A DNA stretch of 64,000 nt from Rotaria sp. Silwood1 (taxonomy: Eukaryota > Rotifera > Eurotatoria > Philodinida > Philodinidae): positions 124,001 through 188,000 of the forward strand of contig CAJNOP010000081.1 of assembly GCA_905250075.1 (NCBI GenBank), given 5' to 3'. Every line of letters starts with the position of its first letter. Within the stretch, counting starts at the first letter, position 1. The translations under genes and the position numbers were made by a program. Below the pieces are notes generated by a model. That model saw nothing but the letters and a program-made list of their open reading frames with translations, had not been told where the DNA came from and searched no databases. Positions 12,901 through 24,495 of this stretch are shown here, in pieces.

Positions 12901-15320
12901 TTTCTTGAGAATAAGTTTTATTAAGTAAAGAATTTTCAGAAATAACTGAAGAAAATTTAACTACAGTTAAAATTATTTGTTTTTCAGGGCTAAAATTTAA
13001 TAAAATATTTTAATTAATATAAATAAAAAAGAAAAATTTGCAAATTTATTTGTAGAACTTACCTACCAGGTTTAACATGACAATTTGATATAATTTTATT
13101 TGTAATAATAACATAAATAATAAAATTATGTTGTCGAATAGATAGTTGATTTGTTATCATTAAATATATATCGTTAGTTGAATCAAATTGAATATCACGT
13201 TGATCAAGTTGTTTTAAATCATTATTTGATATTTGATTTTTTTGTTTAAAATCAAGATCAAGTGAATGTTCACTTGGATTTATAATATCAATTTCTTGAA
13301 CAATTAATGATGGCCTTTTTCGATGTATATATAATAAATGTGTGACATGTGCTGAACGTTCTTCACTAAATTTAAAACATTGAATACGTCTTACAAGACC
13401 TTCTTTCATTTGTAGTATTGTTGCACTAGAATCTTCCCATGTATCCGAAGAAATTCTAACAATAGGAGAATAACCAGTGGAAATAAATGATGAACGAATA
13501 TCAGTTAAAAGTTGAATTTGAGATTGACTTGATAGAGAAAGACCAAGATAACCATTGCCTATTTTAAAAAAAACAAAGAGAGAAACATATGCATTAAAAA
13601 AAATGAACATAATGATACTGTCTATTGAAGAATTTTTTTAATTCACTGTTTGTTACCTGAATGATATCTTTTTCTTTTTCATTAGATGACAATAGAACAC
13701 TGCACATACGTTTTTTGTGTTAAAAATTTCGATATTCTTCTTTTAATCTAATGTTTTTATAGTGTTATATATAAAGCATGAATTTTTCATTTTTCTCAAG
13801 ACAAATGTCTCTCAATTAATAAATTGCTTTGAAGTCGAGACTACGTGCTTTGAATAGAACAAAATGAATTATGAATACTGTAAAAGCAATTCAGGCTATT
13901 AGAATATTGATGTGACAATATTGCATTTTAATGGTTGTTTTTAAAGGAATATCGTGTTACTCCTGAGTAGAGTTCGGCGGTTCTAAAAAGTACTCGGAAC
14001 CGGAATCGGAATCGCAGTTCTGACTCTGAATCCGGTTATTAAAAAATAAGAAAAAAAGCAATTCCGATTATGTTTACAAAATATAACATAAAACCAGAAT
14101 CATTAAATCATCAGATAAATACGAAAAATTTTCAATGTATTTTGAGGAATTTTCATTATTGAATTATTCGTGATTAAAGACGCCACATATTTTAGTACTT
14201 ATACATCGGATTCTACTTTTCCGGAACAAAGAAAAAACTAATTTTTGAATTTCAACTTGAAACTCAACCCGTATGCAATTAGGTTCCTCATCGAAATAAT
14301 TATAATTTTGTTTTCATATAAGTTTCTTACTTTTATAATGATTCTCACCGTGACGGATATGAAATTTTAGTGAATGCGACGATCCGTAGTCACACAACAT
14401 GTTTTGAAGTCAATTTACAATTTGTATCGATTCATCTTTTTTAGTGTTTTCTGTCGAGAAAAATAGTTTGGAAGGGAATGACGATCATCTCTCTTCTCCT
14501 CTCGATTCACTCCTGAATTTTCAACAAATCATGTGAAATAACTCTTACTATAAAATATCTAAAGATATATAGTTACTTTTTTATTTAATGATTCTGTTAT
14601 TCGAAATCTTTTCTCTTCTAACCTGTGAAGGGTAAACTGACAATTTCTCCATATTGAATTGGTTCATGATTAAAAATAGCATTCATTTCAGCTTGATCAC
14701 GTAAAAACTGTTCCAATCTATTTTGTAAACATGCATCATATTGAACTAAAAAAATAAGTAAAAATAAAATTATGAATCGATTTCTTTAGTTTATTATTAT
14801 TATTATTATTTTAACACATACTATTTTGATAAGGTACTTGACGAGGCATCCATTTTGATAAAAGATATAACATAGTGATAGCACTGATAATACAAAATAG
14901 AATTGATCGTCGAGATCTTAATTAAAAATAAAACAAAAATTATTCTATTAGAAGAATGAATACGGCGAAGTAAAAGAAACATATTCAATTTTGATATCAA
15001 CAAAAAAAAAAAAACGTACTCGAATGATTCCTAAGAAAACAATCGACTAACTATTTCTAGTTTAATGTGATCTTATATCTACTGTATAATAAATTACAAA
15101 ATCATACTGTCGAATAATATAAAATCGACCACCGATTGTTATTCCAAAATGCATATTGTTTTTTTTTTTTTGTTGAAAGAAAACACTTAATTAAAACCTA
15201 CATCAATAGAAATATTTTGATTCAATGATATTTAATTACAAAAATCAATAAATTTTGACTTACCTACCTTCGTTTTAAACGACGATATGTCATTCCATAT
15301 CGACGATCAAGAGTTTTCAT
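9936..15320 (-). CDS. KIAA2013-like membrane protein (DUF2152), probable frameshift
   Basis: Nine exons: 15320-15268, 14916-14822, 14745-14623, 13558-13063, 12989-12600, 11732-11620, 11553-11288, 10308-10184 and 10129-9936, about 617 residues (the human protein is about 634). An N-terminal membrane anchor ([19 protein letters not shown]) is followed by a long lumenal region with GNGYLGLSL and [13 protein letters not shown] second membrane helix ([20 protein letters not shown]) lies near the C-terminus after [16 protein letters not shown]. This two-anchor layout and length fit the conserved, uncharacterised KIAA2013/DUF2152 family. Phase agrees at every junction except within exon 11553-11288, where one extra A in the 11520-11523 run breaks the frame between a ...[10 protein letters not shown] reading and [14 protein letters not shown]. 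This may be an assembly error or a damaged allele. The function is unknown. Confidence 0.72.
13971..14240. repeat. Degenerate dispersed repeat with GGAACCGG motif, copy 1
   Basis: This lies in an intron of the KIAA2013-like gene. It begins near TACTCGGAACCGGAATCGG and resembles the stretch at about 31531-31800, including a later shared block (accagaatcatt.../accgaaaccatt...). The GGAACCGG-type ends are common in old hAT-like MITEs, but I see no intact termini or target duplication. Confidence 0.4.
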
Positions 15321-15899
15321 TATGTTCTAAAATAAAGAAATTGATAAAAACAATATATACATTAATAAACATCTTACTTTCAGATCAATAATCATGACAA
15401 GTTGAGTAATAATCGAATCGAAACTATCGAGCTCTAGTATACATATTTTTATTGGTCGATTAATAATGAACAAACTTTGATATACTCTTAGCGACATCAT
15501 ATAAAAATAATTTTTTTTTTATTTTAATTAATTTATTTTAAATTATAATATATATAATTTTTTCTATTAAAAATCTAATATAAAAATGTAAATATAAATA
15601 GAATATAAAGGAAGTCCAATAATAATTAGCGTTGTACTACTTGAATGGCTGTTGTCTTCGTCACCATCATCACTTTCGACTCTATTACCAGCTTTGTTTG
15701 ATCCATCTCGATAGGGTTGTCATCCATCACCTTGTACTTCTTCCCTCCTGTACTATGCATTTCAAACTTTTTTTTTCTTCATTGACATAAACCGTTCTTT
15801 ACCTTGTTTCTTTTGTGTTTTTTAATCCTTATCTGTTGCTTCCTGTTATTGTTAAAATTTTATTATTTGAAGAAGTTGATAGAAAGAAAACTAGCAAAG
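15321..15899. promoter_or_regulatory. Divergent intergenic region, KIAA2013-like / CLINT1
   Basis: The 579 bp between the two head-to-head start codons should contain both promoters. A T-rich tract and AG at 15327-15328 (minus strand) sit six bases before the KIAA2013-like ATG, so an untranslated exon or trans-splice acceptor is likely on that side. I see no clear TATA box or other named element. Confidence 0.4.
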
Positions 15900-18800
15900 A
15901 TGGATCTCAGTAAAATCAATTTAAGTAATTATATACCTGCAATGCCTTATAAAGTTCGTGAATTATTTGACAAAGCAACAAATATTGTTATGAATTATAC
16001 GGAAACAGAAGCAAAAGTTGTTGAAGCAACAAATGATGAATCTTGGGGACCACCTGGAAAATTATTACAAGAACTTTCTCAACTATCATATTCATATGAA
16101 CATTATAATGAGGTACATCACATATATTATCAATATTATATTTATATTTGACTTTTGTATTATTATAGGTAATGGGAATGCTTTGGAAACGATGTTTTGG
16201 ACAAGACAAAAAGTATTGGCGACGAACCTATAAAGTACGTTGTTCAACATTCTTGACAACAAGCTAAATAAATATTAGCAATTAGTAGTCTTTCTTTTAT
16301 GTTTACATTGTAACTCGATAGATCATTGAACATTTTCAAGAAAATTAATATAAGACAATGGTATTGTATCATATCATAATAGATTTAAAGATGTGTAGGA
16401 TCACTCTGCGTTACTGTAGAGGATAGGGTAAAATGGGGTCAAGGTAAACTTGTTGTAGAGTAGAGTGGGGTAATGGTAAACATTTTGTAGGATCACGATT
16501 AGAAAATTTTTCTAAAGCAGGCTACGAAAAAAAAAGACGTCGTCGGCGCATTTCTGTTGTGATACTATTTTGCAATTTATCACTTAGAGTTATAGATCGT
16601 AAGATTCAAAACTTTTGGATCCAGTAGAACTGTACTTTGACACTTACAATGAGATTTTCTAGTCTGAATAGGATAGCTGTGTCATAGATATGAGATACTT
16701 TTTCTCAGTATTTTAGATTCGGTTACTAGTACATTTCACGTATTTTTCAAACGAGTCGTCTGAAACATGTGTCGGATAGAATCAATTGAATTCGGAATTA
16801 ATCCAACGTGCTCTATTTAAAGTTTTCTAGCTATGTTAATAATAAGGAACAATCAGATGAGAACTTCATAGGGCAAAGGTAAAAACAATTTTCTCAGTTA
16901 GAGTATAGAGTACGAAAAAAGTATACTCTGCACATCTCAAAATGCATACAAGATCGGTCGTATCGTTTCTTTTTTCTGTTCTTTTTCACAATATTTATTA
17001 CTATATTTATAAAATAAACTGAAACGAATTGTTATTTTTTTTTATGCATATTCATTCAGTTTTCGTTGAAACAATTAATATGCACGAAGTATAATTATGT
17101 AAATAGTAGCTGTTTAAAACACTCAACTGTAAATATGATTGTGTTCTCAAAGTAATAAATTTTTTATATCGTACTTCATCTGAAGGAAATGTTAGTATAA
17201 CTAAAAAAAAGAAAAAAACTCAAGCAGACTAAAAATTTTTATGTTAATTGCTTTGTATTAAAACAACAACTGGAACAGATGATTTCTTTTATTCATTATT
17301 TTAGTCACTTCTCGTTTTACTCTATTTAATAAAAAATGGTAGTGAAAAAGTCGTAACATCAGCAAGAGAACATCTTTATGATCTTAAAAGTTTAGAAAAT
17401 TTTGCTTATACTGATGAACAAGGCAAAGATCAAGGCATAAATGGTAAAAAGATTATTTTTCTAAATGAAGTTTTTTTTTTAAAAAAAAATTGTTTATTTA
17501 TAGTGCGTCATAAAGTAAAAGAAATTATTGAATTTATTCAAGATGATGATCGACTTCGAGATGAACGTAAAAAAGCAAAAATTAATCGAGATAAATATAT
17601 TGGTGTTGGTAGTGATGCATCATCTTCTCGTTATAGTAAATTTTTTCAATTAGAAATTTTTTTTTTTAATATCGATTTTTGTTTAGGTGATCGTTGGACT
17701 GATTATGATGATTCAAATGATGGAAATAATTCAACAACAAAAAGAAAAGATTTTGTAGAATTAGATGGTCGATGGCGTTCAACAAATCCATCTATACTTG
17801 AAGAAGGTTTTAATAAAGCCGAAGATATAGCAAGTAAAGTTAAAGAATTAGTACTTGATCAACGACGTCCATCAAATGATTATTCACCAGACATTAGGTG
17901 ATCATTAAAATACAATAAAATTTGCTATGATGATAAATTTCATGCGCGTCATCTGATAATAGATTGATGAATGCATTATCTTATCCATTCATAATATACT
18001 GAGCAAATTTTTTTTGTAATAATATTCTATATGTATTTCGTTTTTTTTTTTTTTGTAGTGATGATGAGAATCAATATTCTAAAAAAAATACTCAATTTCA
18101 TGATACACCATGGAAAGATCAAACAAATGATTATCGAAATAAAACAAAGGTAAATTGAATTGAATAAAGTAAAAGAAATCATTTTGAAATATAGAATTTT
18201 TTTTATCATAATGAAAATGATTCTTTTATTACTATACAATTATTAAGTGTAAATAAAATTGCTTTAAGACAAATCTTTAAAAGCATTATTATTATTATTC
18301 TTTTTTTATTTATTTATATAACTTTGAATTATGCAAAGATTAAGTTTTTTGTTATTTCAAAATTTATCGATGACTTATGCCTTTCTTTTTTGTGTTAATC
18401 ATATAAAATAATTTATTCATATATATATATAGGAAAGTGATTTTCAAGTAAAAAAATCTCCAACACCAAGTAATACTGCTCAAACATCTTCTCAAAATCG
18501 AGTAAGTTGAAAAATAAATAGAAGATAAGAGAGTTGTATGAAATGTGAAAATGTTTTGTTTTTTTTGTTCTTTTTCGCCAAGCTTTCATTCATAAAAATA
18601 TAGTTACTTAATCAAGAATATTAACGGATGAACTCGAGCTTTAATAATTGATGCACTCATATGAACAATATGATTCTAATGAATAATTCTTTTTTATTAG
18701 AACTTGTTTCATATTTTTGAATAATAAAGATTCTATCAGATGTTTCATAAAGAAGATATTTTATTCGATATTATCTTCTCGTTTTATCGACAAGTTATTT

Positions 18801-20497
18801 TTTGAACTATTTCAGAATTATAAAAAAAAATTCTTTCCTTAGAAAGAAGTACACTAAATAAAAACAAGCTTTACCATCCAAATTGGAAGGTTGGCATCAC
18901 TGACTTAATGCAAATATATGAAACATTTTGACAAAAATATGAACAAATCTCTGTAAAATAAAAATGTTTTGGATTTAATGAAGCAATATGAAAAGTATTC
19001 TTATTCATTTGATGAATATTTTAATAAAACATTACAATAATATTTTGTTCTTTTTATTTTAACTTAAACTATCTCTAGTACAAAGTTAATTTTTTCTTCA
19101 TAAAATGCTACTGAATGTATCGATGACACGAAACTAAATAATAGTCATGTTATATGTATAATAAGGATCTTTTATTGCATATTCACTCATTTATTTATTT
19201 AAACAAAACAAAAAAATGATTTACTTTTTAAGTCTTCAACAACAAATAAAAAGCCACAAATGGTTCCACCTATTCCAATTCAAACAACACCTCAACCTCC
19301 TATTGCTGATTTATTAGGTGATGATGACGGCTTTACACCATATGTACAAGCTACAGGTGTGTCATCATCTATTGATGATGATTTTGGTCAATTTCAAGAA
19401 GCCTCTATCATTCCAACTCAACAAACAACATTACCAATTTCTACGTAAATGTTCTTGTTTTTCTTTTTTTTATTTTATCTTATAAAAATCAAATCTTTAT
19501 TTAGAACACAACCTTCTATTTGGCCAACAACAACAACTGCATCAATTGTACCACCAGCATCAACACCAGCAACATTAATATTTGATCCATTTGAAACATT
19601 AGGAGAAACAACATCAACATCAAATAATCTTTTACAACCAATGAATTCACCATCACCACCACCATCAACAACAAATAAAACATTCTCAAATGATTTAAAT
19701 TTATTTTTTCCATCGTCTCAACCGACTCAACAGACATCAATGTTTTTTCCTACTCAACAACAACAACAACAGCAACAAGCATTTGTACATCCACAAATGT
19801 TTCAACAACCAATGATGTTTTCATCAACTCAACAGCAATTTAATAAGCCAAATAATAATTCATTTAATGTAAGTTCAAAAATCCGTAAGAAATTCAATAA
19901 ATAGAAAGAATAATTATCGATCAGAGAATACGAAAACAGCCATTTGTTATAGGCCATATTTCCCGATGTATTCCCTGAAGTTGCTAAACAAGAGCAACCA
20001 AAAGTTGTAGACAAACAGGTATCATTTGCTGTTATAACATATTTGCTGCTTATTATTAGGGAGTGAATTAACTAATTATATGATTTCTTTTTTGTTTTTG
20101 CATTCTTCTATCTTATAATTTATACAGATTTGTGTGAATAAGGAAAATCTTTTATAAACAAAAAAAAAACAAAATTTTTTTTTTTTAATGTACAAATATC
20201 TGTTATTTTTGCAGAATACTTGGTCATCAGCACAAGGAAAAATTGATATATCATTAAATAATCTCATACCACATACTCGTGGTGATGCTCAAAAAACTTC
20301 TTTACCACTCAATCAATTACTTAGTCCAACAAATAGTGGTTCATCATCATCGATGATGATGAATAAGAACACTCAATCGATGTTTTCAAATTCATGTATG
20401 AAAATAATAAAGAAAAAGAAAAAAATGTATATATGAATTTTCTTTCTTTTTAGCACTTCCAATGAACATTTCAGGCAATCCTACAAAACTTAAATAA
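15900..20497 (+). CDS. CLINT1: Clathrin interactor 1 (epsinR), ENTH-domain adaptor
   Basis: Twelve exons join in phase: 15900-16112, 16169-16234, 17305-17443, 17504-17635, 17687-17897, 18059-18149, 18433-18501, 19233-19444, 19505-19868, 19953-20018, 20215-20395 and 20454-20497. They encode 595 residues (human is about 625). The ENTH domain spans residues about 15-150 (VRELFDKATNIVMNYTETEA, ESWGPPGKLLQEL, YWRRTYKSLLVLLYLIKNGS). The tail is low-complexity with DLLGDDDGFTPY and DDDFGQFQEA, acidic-Phe motifs of the kind that bind the AP-1/GGA ear, and Gln- and Pro-rich stretches. The end, LPMNISGNPTKLK, resembles other epsinR proteins. The family binds phosphoinositides and clathrin at the trans-Golgi network and endosomes. 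The start was chosen at MDLSKINLSNYIPAMP; the in-frame upstream reading is hydrophobic and untypical. Confidence 0.92.
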
Positions 20498-21077
20498 ATT
20501 ATGAACAAAAAAGAAAGAGAAGTATATGTGTGCGTATATATGTGTGTGTGTGTATGTTGTGCAGAGCTTGTATATCTATTTTCAGCGTGAAGCTTTGTTG
20601 ACTTATTTATTCTTTATTCAAAGTTGTTAAAAGACGGATTAATTATTGTACAATTAAATAAAATAATTTCTTGAGTTTTTCTTTTTTTTTCTTTTTTTTG
20701 ATTATTCATCAAAATATGATTAATCTGCATTTCTTATTATTTTCTTTTCTCTTAATTTCGTCCATTTTCTTTTGTTTGCACATTTTCTTTAAATTAATTC
20801 TTGTTTGTCGAACAGTGGAATTCTGTTTTTCTTTTTTCGTTTGGTTAGTTTTCTTCTCTCTATATTTCTGTCAATTGAATTCCTTTTTTTCTTCTTCTAT
20901 ATATATATATATATACAAACATTTATGTTCTAATTTAATACAACAAATGCGTTTTACAATGCTCGACTGTTACATAGAATATATATATATATATATATAT
21001 AAATACTCTGTTTTTTTTTGTGTGCAAGCAGAGATAAACAATAAGCCAAAATAAAATATAATAATAAATAAATTCTA
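20498..21077. other. CLINT1 3' flank with TA/TG microsatellites
   Basis: A polyadenylation-type AATAAA lies at 20657-20662, about 160 bases after the CLINT1 stop. TG/TA repeats occur at 20528-20556, 20899-20914 and 20980-21001. No coding sequence is recognised. The minus-strand neighbour ends at 21078, so the two genes converge. Confidence 0.55.
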
Positions 21078-21758
21078 TCAATGAATAAGATGATGTTCTT
21101 TAATAATATCGTTTAAATCTTGATTTTCAAATAATGTTGCATGATGACCATTTTTGACTAAATATAATATTGCACGTGCTAATCCTATTGATGTTATAAC
21201 CCATGATGGTTTGATTACTTTAAAAATATACAATATTGGTACAAAAGCTCGTTCATACCAAGGTTTATTTGAATGTATTTGTGTAAATAAAATACCACCC
21301 GGACGTACAGTATATATTTCTTTAAGACCACTTTCTTTAATTAGATCATTTTCAGTTTTACCTTTAATACGACCAAATAAAAATCGACTTTGTTCTGTTG
21401 AATCAGCACCCGTTCCACTAACAAATATAAATCGCATATTTGGATTAACATGTGCTATAGTTTTAGCAGCTGCTAATGTATAATCATGTGTAATTTTAAT
21501 ATATTCACTTTCATTAACAGCATTTTGTGATATGCCTAATGCCCATATACATGCTTGATGATTTTCAAATAGATTTGACAATGAATTATAATCGAGAAAA
21601 TCTGTATGAATAATATTAGTAAGTTTATCAGAGATTAGATTCTTGTCGAGAGGACGTCGTGTAATAGCTGTTATATGTTCAATATTTTTATCTTCAATGG
21701 CTTGTCGAACGCATTCCGAACCAACACTACCACTAGCACCAAATATGATTATTTTCAT
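21078..21758 (-). CDS. NAD(P)-binding Rossmann protein (NmrA/HTATIP2-like SDR)
   Basis: A single uninterrupted 226-residue reading frame. The N-terminus MKIIIFGASGSVGSECVRQ carries the GxxGxxG dinucleotide-binding motif of atypical short-chain dehydrogenases. ITRRP follows the second strand, IWALGIS the fourth, and FIFVSGTGADS ends the fifth. The later KGKTENDLIKESGL and TVRPGGIL resemble the catalytic-Lys helix and the RPG turn of the NAD(P)H-binding/HTATIP2 group. The substrate cannot be told. A TTTCAG acceptor lies six bases before the ATG (AG at 21765-21766, minus strand), suggesting a spliced 5' leader. Lack of introns, while most neighbours are intron-rich, raises the possibility of horizontal acquisition or a retrocopy. 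Confidence 0.75.
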   Translation of the reverse strand: MKIIIFGASGSVGSECVRQAIEDKNIEHITAITRRPLDKNLISDKLTNIIHTDFLDYNSLSNLFENHQACIWALGISQNAVNESEYIKITHDYTLAAAKTIAHVNPNMRFIFVSGTGADSTEQSRFLFGRIKGKTENDLIKESGLKEIYTVRPGGILFTQIHSNKPWYERAFVPILYIFKVIKPSWVITSIGLARAILYLVKNGHHATLFENQDLNDIIKEHHLIH

Positions 21759-22763
21759 ATTTAACTGAAAAAAAAAAAGATTTAATTTGAGATATTCTTA
21801 ATTAAATAATGTTCCAAAAAAATATTTATTGAGAATAAAAACGAAAATTAAATAAATTATTATTTGACAAGTAAACCATAAAAAAATAGAACTCTCAGTA
21901 TTTTACATGTTTCTCAGTAGCCTTTCACAATATAACGTCACAGTTATTTTGGTAATGGATTCTTTATTCGAGTCTCTACAAAGTTGCATCTTTCACGTAT
22001 ATGAAATAGCATAACTTATTTGCTTACATTCAATAAAACGAATAGATTCAAGATATATCACGTTCAGAATTCTTTTTCTTTTTAAACTAAAGTGTTTGCA
22101 TTGGACTTTGTATGTTATTTCGTTAGCATTAACTCTTAATCACATAAAATGTCGATTAATTATTAATCCAAAACTAGTTTTAATGAAATCTTCAGAAGAA
22201 TCGAAGACATAATTGCGTTTTTGGCTCCCTAGCAGAGAACATTGATTGTTGTAAAAACAAATCATAGATGTATTTCCTCTAGATACAGAAGATGATCCTA
22301 TGCATAAAGTTTCAAAGTATTTGTATTGATTTCTGCCTTATTAATTAACAAAAAACAATCATTTGGTCAAATAATTATGTCTTTGATACTTCTGAAGATT
22401 TCATTAGGATTACTTCCAAGCTTATAATTGATTAGAGTATTCTACAATTAAATCGAAGACTGACTAAATCACTCACAAGGTCGAATGCAAAAATTCTTGA
22501 TAAAGAAAAAAAGTTGTCTCATTATATTGAAATTTTGCTGAGAACAATAAAAAAAATCTTGAGAGATTCATTTTTTATAGGTCACTCGTTATTATTAATG
22601 GACGGATTAGAGAAGAAAAAAAAAGTAATTCATTATAGAACAAAACTAAAAAAGACGAAAATAACGATCTGTTAGAACCATATCATCGACAAATCTAAAA
22701 TATAAAAAAATAATAGTAAACAAAATAGAAACTTAAAAAAAAAAAATCAAATCTTCAAATATC
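21759..22763. other. Intergenic, no gene seen
   Basis: About 1 kb of AT-rich sequence with short A and T runs. No open frame with family resemblance and no paired splice sites around coding sequence were found on either strand. Confidence 0.5.
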
Positions 22764-23275
22764 TCACTTAGTCATTTCAGATTGTGCATGAACATGACGT
22801 TTTTCTTGAGTCCATGGTTCTTTTACTTTTAATGGTTCATCTTTCGTCCACCAGCCAACTAATTATACCATGGAAATATATTCTATATCAAGAAAAAAAA
22901 AAGTTTTTTTTCAATCATTTACCTTCTTGAGCAGCTGTCATTGGACGTCTCATAATTTGATTCGGATTTTGATCACCACGCACATGCATTTGACGTAGAG
23001 TATGATAATTTCTAGTTATTATACAATATTATTTTCTAATTTATTAACTAATTAAATTCTTACAAATTCGATACAGCAGGTGATGCCCATTCGCGTGATT
23101 GTAAATCTCCAGCTAATTCTCGAGCTAATTGTTTTTCAAGTGCACTTTTACTTTGGCCTACTACTGGAACTTTTCTTAATTCCTTTGAATCAGTTTGTGT
23201 ACTTGTTGGTTCAAGACGTTTCATAGATTTAAATCGATTATCATAACCCATTAAAGTCAAATTGAAGAATGCCAT
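22764..23275 (-). CDS. SPMIP11: SPMIP11/TEX49-like sperm microtubule protein
   Basis: Three exons (23275-23064, 23011-22923, 22858-22764) join in phase to 131 residues, about the length of mammalian TEX49/SPMIP11. The start MAFFNLTLMGYDNRFKSMKR follows the family pattern MAFFNL..LGY...F...KR. RPMTAAQEVGWW corresponds to the P[LM]T.AQ...WW segment, followed by KEPWTQEKRH and SEMTK near the end. The mammalian protein is a testis-expressed microtubule inner protein of the sperm tail, so an axonemal role is inferred here. No signal peptide or membrane segment is present. The identification rests on remembered family sequence, not a search. Confidence 0.6.
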
Positions 23276-24495
23276 ATTTTTTTTTATCTAAAAAAAAAAG
23301 AGAATTTAAAACAAAAAATGATGTTTTGCATTTGAATTTTGGTTTTGATCTATTTGACAATTATCGTTCGATTTGTCAACATATTGATAAGATCAAGTAG
23401 TAACAACATTTTGTTACATAGAATCCTATTAGCCATAAAGCTTACCAATTAGATAATCAGAAGTACATTAAAATGACAAAATATTAGTATTCTCTCTGAT
23501 AAATAATCTGAAAAAAGTGACTTTTTGTTCTATTTCTGCTTTTGATATTAAGTGTTGATTTGGTTTGAAATTTGTTTTCTACATAAGACTCATACCTCAT
23601 TAGCATATTCACGGCAAGATAACCCACCGGTAGATCCCACTACAGATAATAGTCAAAGATAAAAAACTAAGAAGCTCTTCGGAAATATATTCGTCTATTA
23701 AACTCGATGAAACTAGCTGTGCTGATCGTTTTGACGAAAAAGAAAATTTTAATTTGACAATTAAATGACAGTTTTCAGGTCAAAATATTGAATGGCGGCA
23801 GATGTGTTTGAGATTTTTTTTAGTATTTTAACCTTGGCATTGTCATTTATTTGTCAAATTAACCGTATTTCTACTAAAATGACCCGTGCGAATAACAACA
23901 TAGAATATTATAAACGAACAAATTTTCGAAGGTTCTATTGTCTTTATGATTGATTATCTATAATAAAAAGTTTATTCGTTTAGTAAAATACTAGAAATTC
24001 CAACTAATAATAAATAGTTAGACCCCCGTGTGAGAAAGAATGCGAAGACATCTATAAAAGCAAGTATTTATATGCAAGAATTCAACATAAAACTCACGAA
24101 GATTTGTTAAGGCGAGAGTGAGTTTAATTTATTCAGTATAAGTAATAAACAAGTATCGAGTTTTCTTGTTATTCTTGACAAACTCAATACTTATTTGTGC
24201 TCTTACATAGTGATGAATACTTCTCGAAAATATTTCATCTGGTTGTGCCCCTCTGGTAACATAAATCTTTCCCTATGGAAATTATTAAATAAAAAAAAAG
24301 AACTACAATATATTAGTAAATCTGCTCAAAAATAATGCATTTTAGTAAATTAATATATAATTACAAGAATATCTAAACAGTGAGTAAATATTATTTTATC
24401 TTGTAACTCTAAAAAAACTAAAAAAAAAAAAAAATTGGAAGAAAATTAATTTTAAAATAGATGTAAAGTATCAATGATTAATACTGAAGTTGGTT
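23276..24495. other. Intergenic, small inverted repeat only
   Basis: About 1.2 kb without a recognisable gene. At about 24151-24194 AAGTATCGAGTTT is inverted as AAACTCAATACTT (one mismatch), a hairpin of unknown meaning. The rest is AT-rich with homopolymer runs. Confidence 0.45.
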
